Origin: Cyanobacteria bacterium UBA5018
GTDB lineage: Bacteria > Cyanobacteriota > Cyanobacteriia > PCC-6307 > Cyanobiaceae
DNA: 22,986 nucleotides
NCBI GenBank assembly: GCA_002396505.1
Contig: DGYA01000030.1
Span: forward strand, 444-23,429
Direction of reading: 5' to 3'
In this document: positions 1-6,239 of the stretch, one piece after another
Layout: each line of letters begins with the position of its first letter
Position numbering within the stretch: position 1 is the stretch's first letter
Notes under the pieces: generated by a model
Told to the model about the DNA's origin: nothing
The model's input: only the letters and a program-made list of their open reading frames with translations
The model's database searches: none
Position numbers and translations under genes: made by a program

Positions 1-225
1 GCTGATTATAGCCGAAATCATGCCGCAATCAACTGTCTTTTTGATTTTTCGAGGTGCCCTCCTGTGATTGCATTGTTGTATCTGCTCATACCCACGATCG
101 TGGTGGATTACATAGCATCGGTCCTCACTGAGAAGACGCTGATCAGATGTCCCAAATCATTACTTCGCAGAGCTAGAGAGCTTGATGCCGCTATGGCAGT
201 CCTGGTGGTTACAATACTCAACTAA
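1..225 (+). CDS. Possible 3' end of an unidentified membrane protein (cut by window edge)
   Basis: Frame 1 is open from the window edge to a TAA at 223-225, followed directly by TGA, giving 74 residues. Residues about 21-42 are a hydrophobic stretch broken by one Asp, followed by a basic stretch (residues 45-60, with LLRRARE) and a second hydrophobic run (63-73). This would fit the end of a membrane protein with positive-inside loops. No start is visible and I do not recognise the family. The next frame is also open from about 144 to 336 and could be a frameshifted continuation, so this may be a decayed gene. The region is AT-richer than the genes that follow. It is a weak call resting only on the open frame and hydropathy. 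Confidence 0.33.
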   Translation, partial: ADYSRNHAAINCLFDFSRCPPVIALLYLLIPTIVVDYIASVLTEKTLIRCPKSLLRRARELDAAMAVLVVTILN

Positions 226-817
226 TGAGTCGGTTCAAAAATATATATCATCAGAGATGATTCAAAAATGGAACCTTAATAGGGTGTTAACGAAAATAAG
301 CGAAGCAAAATCTGCAAGTGCTATTTGGTAGTTAATGTGCAGGACTCAGTGTTATATGTGTTTGTCAGTGCGGCTAATGATGCGAATCATAAGGCAGCCT
401 CTGTCGTTTTCATGCCGGTACTTGAGGCTCTCAATGCATCTTAGAAATTTTGGGTGATCAAGCTTGCCGGGGCGGCGGGGGCGGGGCCGGCGGTTGGTCG
501 CTGTAAATAAACATTAATGTAATTTATAGCTGTGTTTTGGAAGTAACCAAAAAATTTGGGATATTGATTTAAATTATTCGCCTTAGTGCTGGCCGGCAGG
601 GCGAATCCCAGCTTGATTTGAGAGTGCATTAGGGCTATGCTGAGAGTGTGAAAAAATGCCAGAGCATTAAAACGGTTGCATTTAAGTTGACAGGATTCTT
701 TTTGCGATTCCCCGTCTACCCGACAACAACCGTCAGCGAAAATTGTGCTAATAATATGTACACTATTATGCCCTGCTTCTCAAGGCCTCGTCACCACCCC
801 ACCCCCAAGCACCCCAA
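226..817. other. AT-rich stretch without a convincing gene
   Basis: This stretch lies between the possible gene fragment and the end of ftsH. All frames are broken by frequent stops. The two longest open frames, 441-629 minus and 648-950 plus, show no recognisable domain, and the second runs antisense into ftsH. A GC-rich patch at about 466-500 interrupts otherwise AT-rich sequence. Imperfect nested inverted repeats are present: ATCAAGCT at 457-464 against AGCTTGAT at 610-617, and TGCCGG at 465-470 against CCGGCA at 593-598. I see no tRNA and no clear terminator for ftsH, which ends at 818. Confidence 0.5.
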
Positions 818-2674
818 TCAAGGCATAACACTAGTAGCCAACAACTCCTTAAGATCATCCCCCTCAATCACTTCCTTATCAAGAATCTTCTCGGAAATGG
901 AGTCTAGCAACGGCCGATTGTGGTGCAGGATAGCTAGCGCCCGTTCGTGAGCCCTGTCCACCAGACCCCTTACCTCGCGGTCGATCGCCTGGGCGGTGGC
1001 ATCACTCACCGACCGCCGGGGGTTGTTGTTGCCCCCGAGGAAGCGGCTGCCGCCCTGCTTGTCGTAGGCCAGGGGGCCGAGGGTTTCGCTCATGCCGTAG
1101 GTGCCCACCATCTGTTCGGCGATGTCGGTGGCGCGCTGCAGATCGTTGGCGGCGCCGGTGGTTACTTCACCAAACACAATTTCTTCGGCGCTGCGGCCCC
1201 CCAGCAGGGTGGCGATTTGGCCCTCCAGATCTTCCTTGGAATTGAGGAAGCGCTCTTCCGTGGGCAATTGCAGGGTGTAGCCCAGGGCGCTCATGCCGCG
1301 GGGAACTATCGATATTTTGGCCACCTTGCTGCCGCCTGGCATCAAGTGGCCCACAATGGCGTGACCCACCTCGTGATAGGCAACCACCTTCTTTTCGTCG
1401 GCTTGCAGCACCCGGCTTTTCTTCTCCAGACCAGCCACCACCCGCTCGATCGCCTCATTCAGATCGGCCTGCTCCACGGCGGTGCGGTATTGACGGGCCG
1501 CCAATAAAGCCGCCTCATTTACCAAATTGGCCAGATCTGCGCCGGCAAAACCACTGGTGGCCTGGGCAATGCGATCCAGGTCTACGCCTGGGGAGAGTTT
1601 TACCTTTTTGCCATAGATATCGAGAATCGTGCGGCGACCCGATAGGTCTGGACGATCCACCAGCACCTGGCGATCGAAACGACCGGGCCGCAGCAGGGCG
1701 GCATCGAGGGTTTCCGGCTGGTTGGTGGCCGCCAGCACGATCACCGGCTTGTCCTTGGAGGCAAAGCCATCCATTTCGGTGAGCAGCTGGTTGAGCGTTT
1801 GTTCGCGCTCGTCGTTGCCGCCAACAACGCCCATCGAACCACCGCGGCTCTTGCCGATGGCATCTAGCTCATCGATGAAAATAATGCAGGGCGCCTTCTG
1901 CTTGGCCTGTTCAAACAGGTCGCGCACCCGGGCCGCACCGGCCCCCACGAACAGCTCCACAAATTCGGAGCCAGAAATAATGAAAAAGGGCACGCTCGCT
2001 TCGCCGGCCACCGCCTTAGACAGCAGCGTCTTGCCGGTGCCCGGGGGGCCCACCAACAAAACTCCCTTGGGGATGCGGGCGCCGATGGCGGCATAGCGCT
2101 CGGGGGTTTTTAGAAAATCAACTATCTCCGTGAGTTCAGCTTTGGCCTCATCCACGCCGGCCACATCGGCGAAGGTAACGCGGGATTCCTCATCTGGCAC
2201 ATATACCTTCGCTTTGCTCTTGGTGAAGCTCAAGGCCCCCTGGGCACCGCCCATGGAGCGCCGCGCAAAAAACTGCAACACCAAGATAAAAATCAGCGGC
2301 GGCACCACCCAGCTCAGGGCCGTAGTAATAAAGCTTGGCCTTTTTGGTGGTGCGGCGGCAAACTCCACGCCATGATCTTCCAGGCGTTGCGGTAGCTCCA
2401 TGTCGAAGATTGGCGTGGTGGCCAACACGGTGGGAGCTCCTTCCGCCGGCGCCTCATTCAGTTCATAGCGAATTTGATCTGAAGTAATAAATGCCCGCCG
2501 CACATTGTTGTCATTCACCTGATCGATGAACAGTGAGTAGGGCACCCGCGGCACCTGGTTGGCCGGATTCGGCAGGAAGTTGCTGAGCAGCAGCAACACC
2601 CCTACGCCGATCAAAATTAAGTTGATCAGGCCGGCGCGCCGGTTGGGTTTGTTCTCGTCCTGGCGTATGGGCAT
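818..2674 (-). CDS. ftsH: ATP-dependent zinc metalloprotease FtsH
   Basis: This is a 618-residue membrane-anchored AAA+ protease that extracts and degrades damaged or misassembled membrane proteins; in cyanobacteria these act in thylakoid and plasma membranes. Two N-terminal membrane segments (about 15-31 and 118-136) flank a periplasmic or lumenal domain. The AAA module has Walker A GPPGTGKT (209-216), Walker B IIFIDE (264-269) and a second region of homology ending RPGRFDRQ (329-336). The protease domain has the zinc motif HEVGH (434-438) and a downstream Asp in ANDLQRAT (about 511) expected to be the third ligand. The frame continues upstream to 2773, but that would overlap the divergent SRAP start. 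The ATG at 2674 gives the usual MPIRQDENKP-type N-terminus and normal length. Which cyanobacterial FtsH paralogue it represents cannot be settled here. Confidence 0.97.
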   Translation of the reverse strand: MPIRQDENKPNRRAGLINLILIGVGVLLLLSNFLPNPANQVPRVPYSLFIDQVNDNNVRRAFITSDQIRYELNEAPAEGAPTVLATTPIFDMELPQRLEDHGVEFAAAPPKRPSFITTALSWVVPPLIFILVLQFFARRSMGGAQGALSFTKSKAKVYVPDEESRVTFADVAGVDEAKAELTEIVDFLKTPERYAAIGARIPKGVLLVGPPGTGKTLLSKAVAGEASVPFFIISGSEFVELFVGAGAARVRDLFEQAKQKAPCIIFIDELDAIGKSRGGSMGVVGGNDEREQTLNQLLTEMDGFASKDKPVIVLAATNQPETLDAALLRPGRFDRQVLVDRPDLSGRRTILDIYGKKVKLSPGVDLDRIAQATSGFAGADLANLVNEAALLAARQYRTAVEQADLNEAIERVVAGLEKKSRVLQADEKKVVAYHEVGHAIVGHLMPGGSKVAKISIVPRGMSALGYTLQLPTEERFLNSKEDLEGQIATLLGGRSAEEIVFGEVTTGAANDLQRATDIAEQMVGTYGMSETLGPLAYDKQGGSRFLGGNNNPRRSVSDATAQAIDREVRGLVDRAHERALAILHHNRPLLDSISEKILDKEVIEGDDLKELLATSVMP

Positions 2675-2754
2675 GGCGAGCGGGCCACGGATTGGACCCA
2701 AACTAAGGGGGTGCTCCCTGCTGCCGATCTGGCGGAGAACCGAACGTATCAAGC

Positions 2755-3408
2755 ATGTGCGGCAGTTTTTCACTCACCAGCAGCCTTGAGCGGCTGCAAC
2801 CCCGGCTGCGGGGATCCCTGCCCCCAGGCCTCTCCAGCCATTACAGCGGCCGCGATCAGGTGCTGCCTGGGCAGCCGGTGTTGCTCTGCCGCCACGACCA
2901 GGGCCGCCTGGAGACCGCCCTGGCCCTCTGGGGCCTGCTGCCGGCCTGGGCCCGCGATCCCAGCACCGCCCGCCGCTCGATCCTTGCCCGTCGGCCGATC
3001 CTTGCCCGCAGCGAAACCGTGGCGGAAAAGGCCAGTTTTCGCGGCCCCTGGCGCCATCACCGCGCCCTGGTGCCGGCCGATGCCTTTTTCGAGAAGGGGC
3101 GCCGCTTTGGCCGCCGCGATGGCCAACCCTTCTGGCTCGGGGGCCTCTGGGAGCGCTGGCTCGGGGCGGACGGCAGCGAATTTGACAGCTGCTGCCTGCT
3201 CACCACCGCCGCCAATGCCCTGGTGGCCCCAGTGCATCCCCGCATGCCGGTGGTAATCGCCGACCACCAGGCAGAAGCCTGGCTACTGGCTCAAGATGGT
3301 CCGGCCCTGAGGGCGCTGCAGCCGCTGCTGGCCCCCTGGGATCCGGCCGCCTGGCAGCTGATCCCAGCGGCTGGCGCTCACGCATCTCGCCAACTGAGTC
3401 TTTTGTAG
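2755..3408 (+). CDS. SRAP (YedK/HMCES-like) abasic-site protein, divergent
   Basis: This 217-residue protein belongs to the SOS response-associated peptidase family. In E. coli YedK and human HMCES, Cys2 becomes N-terminal after Met removal and forms a thiazolidine crosslink with abasic sites in single-stranded DNA. Supporting features are the obligatory Met-Cys-Gly start, LWGLLPAWARD (58-68), an ARSETVAEKASFR block (84-96), VPADAFFEK with the conserved Glu (E113), and HPRMPVVI with the conserved His (H161). The block normally written NARxE reads LAR here, so the active-site Asn (N75 in E. coli) is Leu83. The usual N-I-A-P-T block near residue 30 is also poorly kept. The start is fixed by the MCG requirement. 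It is divergent from ftsH with 80 bp between starts. No LexA box was recognised upstream. Confidence 0.88.
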   Translation: MCGSFSLTSSLERLQPRLRGSLPPGLSSHYSGRDQVLPGQPVLLCRHDQGRLETALALWGLLPAWARDPSTARRSILARRPILARSETVAEKASFRGPWRHHRALVPADAFFEKGRRFGRRDGQPFWLGGLWERWLGADGSEFDSCCLLTTAANALVAPVHPRMPVVIADHQAEAWLLAQDGPALRALQPLLAPWDPAAWQLIPAAGAHASRQLSLL

Positions 3409-3471
3409 TGCTCTTTTAGCTGTAGTGCTCCTTTAGCTGTAACGCTCCTTTAGCTGTAACGCTCCTTCAGC
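3404..3471. repeat. 17-bp tandem repeat, 4 units, running through the SRAP stop codon
   Basis: Four head-to-tail units of consensus TGTARYGCTCCTTTAGC lie at 3404-3420, 3421-3437, 3438-3454 and 3455-3471, with only a few substitutions between units. The first unit contains the TAG stop of the SRAP gene (3406-3408). The unit length is not a multiple of three and the array is essentially intergenic. The junctions read TTTAGCTGTA. Confidence 0.9.
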
Positions 3472-3598
3472 TAAACTATTTTTGGTCACCTCGAAAAATT
3501 GGCCATTCGATTTCCGCGAGTTAATGATAAGCAAGTTGCCAGCAGGTTTCTTGCTCCATAAGATCGCTGAGATTTAGGATTTTTCGATCTGCCCTTTA

Positions 3599-3668
3599 GC
3601 TAGGCCCGTTTCGCTAGACCGGCTTAGCTAGACCAGTTCAGCTAGACCAGTTCAGCTAGACAAGCCCC
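3599..3668. repeat. 14-bp tandem repeat, 5 units, upstream of the Nif11 gene
   Basis: Units start every 14 bp at 3599, 3613, 3627, 3641 and 3655. The consensus is GCTAGACCAGTTCA. The third and fourth units are identical, and the outer ones diverge. The array ends about 30 bp before the Nif11-domain start. The sequence between this array and the 17-bp array (3472-3598) is AT-richer and shows no gene. Confidence 0.88.
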
Positions 3669-3698
3669 TCCCTGTCCCCCAACGGAGCCGCCCAGCAG

Positions 3699-3944
3699 AT
3701 GAGCCTCGAGCAACTCGACGCCTTTATCGCCCACGCCCAGCAGCATCCCGAACTCCAGATCAAGCTGCAGCAGCCCCTAGACCTGGAGGAATTCCTGGCC
3801 CTGGCCCAGGGCGCTGGCTATCCCCTTCAAGAAAGCGACGTGATCGCCGCCCAGCTGCGTCAGGAGCAACAGCTCAGCGACTCCGAGCTGCAGCACCGCG
3901 CTGGCCTGGAAGCCCGCAAATTGCGCAATTTCATCCTGGCCTGA
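3699..3944 (+). CDS. Nif11-domain small protein
   Basis: This 81-residue protein matches the Nif11 domain: an N-terminal MSLEQLDAFIAHAQ helix, then PELQIKLQQPLDLEEFLALAQGAGYPLQESDV (residues 17-48, in two blocks), typical of Nif11 and Nif11-type leader peptides. In picocyanobacteria such domains serve as leaders of lanthipeptide precursors or occur in stand-alone proteins of unknown role. This one has no Gly-Gly or Gly-Ala cleavage site and no Cys-rich core; its C-terminus is a charged helix ending RKLRNFILA. It is therefore probably stand-alone rather than a peptide precursor. GGAG at 3684-3687 sits 11 bp before the ATG and supports the start. The DUF427 gene follows 51 bp downstream on the same strand. 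Confidence 0.82.
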   Translation: MSLEQLDAFIAHAQQHPELQIKLQQPLDLEEFLALAQGAGYPLQESDVIAAQLRQEQQLSDSELQHRAGLEARKLRNFILA

Positions 3945-3995
3945 TTGGCTGCCTTTTACTGGACAGCCCGGGCCTAAGCGATCCCCCTCTCCCCC

Positions 3996-4484
3996 ATGGC
4001 CAGCCCAGAGCGCGTCTGCGACTACCCCCGGCCCCCCACCCTGGTGGCCAGCGAAGAGCACATCCGGGTGGAGGCCCTCGGCCAGTTGCTCTGCGACAGC
4101 CACCGCTGCCTGCGGGTGCTGGAGACCTTCCACCCACCCACCTATTACCTGCCCCCAGAAGATCTGCGCCTCGATCTGCTGCTGCCCGTTAGCGGCGGCA
4201 GTTACTGCGAGTGGAAGGGCATCGCCAGCTATTACGACCTGGTGGTGGATCCCGGCTTGGTCAGCGAGCGCCGCCTGCGCCGGGCCGCCTGGAGCTATCA
4301 CCAGCCCAGCCCCGCCTATGGCGCCCTGGCCGGTTGGTTTGCTGTTTATCCGGCCTTGATGGATGGCTGCTGGCTAGATGGCGAACGAATCACTGCTCAA
4401 CCCGGCGGCTTCTATGGCGGCTGGATCAGCTCAAAAGTGCTGGGCCCCTTCAAGGGCGATCCCCTGCATCCAGAACTGATTTAA
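3996..4484 (+). CDS. DUF427 family protein
   Basis: This 162-residue protein has the DUF427 pattern: RVLETFHPPTYYLPPEDLRLDLL (40-62, in two blocks), then YCEWKGIASYY (70-80) and AAWSYHQPSPAY (97-108). A C-terminal block with GGFYGGWISSKVLGPFKG (137-154) resembles cyanobacterial members. The biochemical function of DUF427 is not established. No signal peptide or membrane segment is visible, so it should be cytoplasmic. It follows the Nif11-domain gene on the same strand and may be cotranscribed with it. Its TAA stop (4482-4484) overlaps the convergent ribD stop inside the tetramer TTAA (4481-4484), leaving no space for an intergenic terminator. Confidence 0.88.
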   Translation: MASPERVCDYPRPPTLVASEEHIRVEALGQLLCDSHRCLRVLETFHPPTYYLPPEDLRLDLLLPVSGGSYCEWKGIASYYDLVVDPGLVSERRLRRAAWSYHQPSPAYGALAGWFAVYPALMDGCWLDGERITAQPGGFYGGWISSKVLGPFKGDPLHPELI

Positions 4485-5647
4485 GCGTTGGCCGGGGGCT
4501 GTCCAGCGGGCAGCTGCAGCCGCCAGAGCCAGTCTGGCCCGATCGCCTCGGGTGGCTGGCTGCGCCAGCCGGGCAGCTGCTCCATGGCGGTGAAACCGAG
4601 CTCCCCCAGGGGGGTGCGGGCCGGCAGTCCGCCGAGGATTTTTGGTGCGATCACCGCCGCCAGCTCCTGCACACAACCCTGGCGCAGGGCCGTGCTGGCC
4701 AACTCCGGGCCGCATTCCCACAGCACCTGGTTGATGCCCCGGCGGGCCAGGGCTTCCAGCAGCGTCCCCGGTTCGCAGGGTTCGAGCAGCAGCCTTTCAA
4801 CGCCGAGGCCATCGAGCTGGAACCGCCGCCGCCCCGGCGCCGCCAGGCCATGGACCACCAGGGTGGGGGCCAGCTCGGTTTGCCACAACTTGGCCCCTGG
4901 CGGCAGGTTGAGGCTGCGGCTGAAAACCACCCGCAACGGTTCGGGGCTGCGGCGCCCCCGGGAGGTGAGCAGGGGATCGTCGGCGCGCACCGTGCCGCCA
5001 CCGACGATCACGGCGTCACAGCGAGCCCGCAGCTGCTGCACCCATTCCCTGGCGGCGGGGCCGCTGATCCACTGGCTGACGCCATTGGGCAGGGCGGTGC
5101 GGCCATCCAGACTCATCGCCCACTTCAAAATTGCGTAGGGCCTGCCGGTGGCGATGCGGTGACAAAAGGCGCTATTCAGCGCCTGGGCCTCCGCCCCGCA
5201 CACCCCCTCGATCACCTCCAGCCCCGCCGCCCGCAGCTCGGCCATGCCCTGGCCCGCCACCAGCGGATTGGGATCGGCCATGGCCAGCACCACCCGGGCG
5301 ATGCCGGCGGCGATCACCGCCCGGCTGCAGGGGGGCGTTCGGCCCTGGTGGCAGCAGGGTTCCAGCGTTACAACTAATGTGCCGCCCCGGGCCCTCTCCC
5401 CGGCCTGGGCCAGGGCCCCCAGCTCGGCATGGGCCTCGCCGGCTCTGGCGTGGTAGCCCTCTCCCACCAGTTGGCCATCGGCGGCGAGCACCAGGGCGCC
5501 CACCATCGGATTGGGGCTGGTGCGGCCGGCCCCCAGGGCCGCCAACTGCAGGGCCCGCCGCATCCAGGGTCGCCAGATCGCCTGGGCGGGGTCGTTGGCC
5601 GCAGGGCTAACGGGAAAACTGAAGGGGGAACTCAATTGATAACTCAA
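4481..5647 (-). CDS. ribD: Riboflavin biosynthesis protein RibD (deaminase/reductase)
   Basis: RibD is a bifunctional cytoplasmic enzyme. It deaminates the pyrimidine product of GTP cyclohydrolase II and then reduces its ribosyl group. Numbered from the TTG at 5647, the N-terminal deaminase domain carries SPNPMVGA (44-51), the zinc motif HAE (73-75) and PCCHQGRTPPC (97-107). The reductase domain starts around KWAMSLDGRTA (175-185) and includes SQWISGPAAR and VIVGGGTVRADDP. The start is uncertain. The upstream TTG keeps WRPWMRRAL, which fits the family's few residues before MRRAL, but lacks a Shine-Dalgarno sequence and lies in a short tandem repeat. The first ATG, at 5563, would begin right at MRRAL. 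The next pathway enzyme encoded here, RibE, is about 15 kb away, so the pathway is not clustered. Confidence 0.95.
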   Translation of the reverse strand: MSYQLSSPFSFPVSPAANDPAQAIWRPWMRRALQLAALGAGRTSPNPMVGALVLAADGQLVGEGYHARAGEAHAELGALAQAGERARGGTLVVTLEPCCHQGRTPPCSRAVIAAGIARVVLAMADPNPLVAGQGMAELRAAGLEVIEGVCGAEAQALNSAFCHRIATGRPYAILKWAMSLDGRTALPNGVSQWISGPAAREWVQQLRARCDAVIVGGGTVRADDPLLTSRGRRSPEPLRVVFSRSLNLPPGAKLWQTELAPTLVVHGLAAPGRRRFQLDGLGVERLLLEPCEPGTLLEALARRGINQVLWECGPELASTALRQGCVQELAAVIAPKILGGLPARTPLGELGFTAMEQLPGWRSQPPEAIGPDWLWRLQLPAGQPPANA

Positions 5648-5664
5648 GGGATAACTAAGGGGGG
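5629..5664. repeat. 12-bp degenerate tandem repeat at the 5' end of ribD
   Basis: Three units, AACTCAATTGAT (5629-5640), AACTCAAGGGAT (5641-5652) and AACTAAGGGGGG (5653-5664), lie head to tail. They cover the only non-ATG start candidate of ribD (TTG at 5647) and its upstream region, so a change in copy number would alter the ribD leader. Confidence 0.7.
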
Positions 5665-5711
5665 ATAGCTATGGAATCAACTCAAAAAATTGCCCTGCAT
5701 CTGGGCGTAAC

Positions 5712-6239
5712 TCAACCCGGGGCGGTGGGCAGGCTGCGCCACTCCATCACCACAAAAGGTGGCACCGGCAGTTCTGTGAACACGCCGGGCAATCGCAACC
5801 GCAATGGCCGGTTTTGCTGTAGGTCGGCCAGCAGCGGCGCCAGGTCGAACTCCGCCGCCGCCGACCGGCCATCGCCGGCCAGTTGGGGATTGGCCAGGGT
5901 GAGGTCGCTGAGCTGCCAACTGCTGCGGCCACTGCTCACCAGCAGGGCCGTGGGGTGATCGAGGCGCACCTTGCCGGGATAGCCCACGATGCGCAGCAGC
6001 AGCGGCCCCCCCGGCGGCCCCTGGCGGTAGGCCACCAGTTGCCAGGTTTGGTAATCGAGATCCCGCAGGCTTTCCAAACTGCGCAGCACCGCTACGCCGT
6101 TTTCATCGGCATGCCGGTGCAGCTGGGCCGCAGCCTGACCCGGTAGCCCCAGCCACAGCAACAGCCCCAACCCACACGCCAACAAACCGCGCAAAACAGT
6201 GGCCAATCCATGGCCGCCGCAGCGATAGAGGCCACTCAT
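5712..6239 (-). CDS. Secreted DUF3122 family protein
   Basis: This 175-residue protein belongs to DUF3122, which is largely cyanobacterial. With the ATG at 6239, residues about 13-38 form a signal peptide: a hydrophobic core LLACGLGLLLWLGL, then GQAAAQ as probable cleavage region. The mature part has the family blocks VLRSLESLRDLDYQTWQLVAYR, RIVGYPGKVRLDHP and RLRLPGVFTELPVPPFVVMEWR (each seen in shorter pieces). Its function is unknown; export to the periplasm or thylakoid lumen is inferred. The start overlaps the stop of the upstream GH116 gene in the tetramer ATGA (6239-6236), indicating translational coupling. The frame stays open upstream to 6305, but that extension lies inside the GH116 gene and would bury the signal peptide. 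Confidence 0.85.
   Translation of the reverse strand: MSGLYRCGGHGLATVLRGLLACGLGLLLWLGLPGQAAAQLHRHADENGVAVLRSLESLRDLDYQTWQLVAYRQGPPGGPLLLRIVGYPGKVRLDHPTALLVSSGRSSWQLSDLTLANPQLAGDGRSAAAEFDLAPLLADLQQNRPLRLRLPGVFTELPVPPFVVMEWRSLPTAPG

Noticed and set aside
441..629. 62-codon minus-strand open frame
   Set aside because: It lies in AT-rich degenerate sequence, has no ribosome site or domain and spans a GC-rich low-complexity patch.
947..1507. Plus-strand open frame inside ftsH
   Set aside because: It is antisense to the protease domain of FtsH, and its Gly/Ala/His-rich translation mirrors the real gene.
2675..2773. N-terminal extension of FtsH upstream of 2674
   Set aside because: It would overlap the SRAP start, and the family N-terminus begins at MPIRQDE.
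46..3497. Repeated TTTTTCGAGGTG at 45-56 and, inverted, near 3487-3498
   Set aside because: One shared 12-mer pair is expected by chance in a window of this size, and no longer homology surrounds it.
3699..3944. Nif11 protein as a lanthipeptide or other RiPP precursor
   Set aside because: It has no double-Gly cleavage site, no Cys/Ser/Thr-rich core and no modifying enzyme nearby.
4211..5377. A 388-codon open frame on the plus strand
   Set aside because: It overlaps the DUF427 gene in another frame and runs antisense through ribD; both overlapped genes have strong family motifs.
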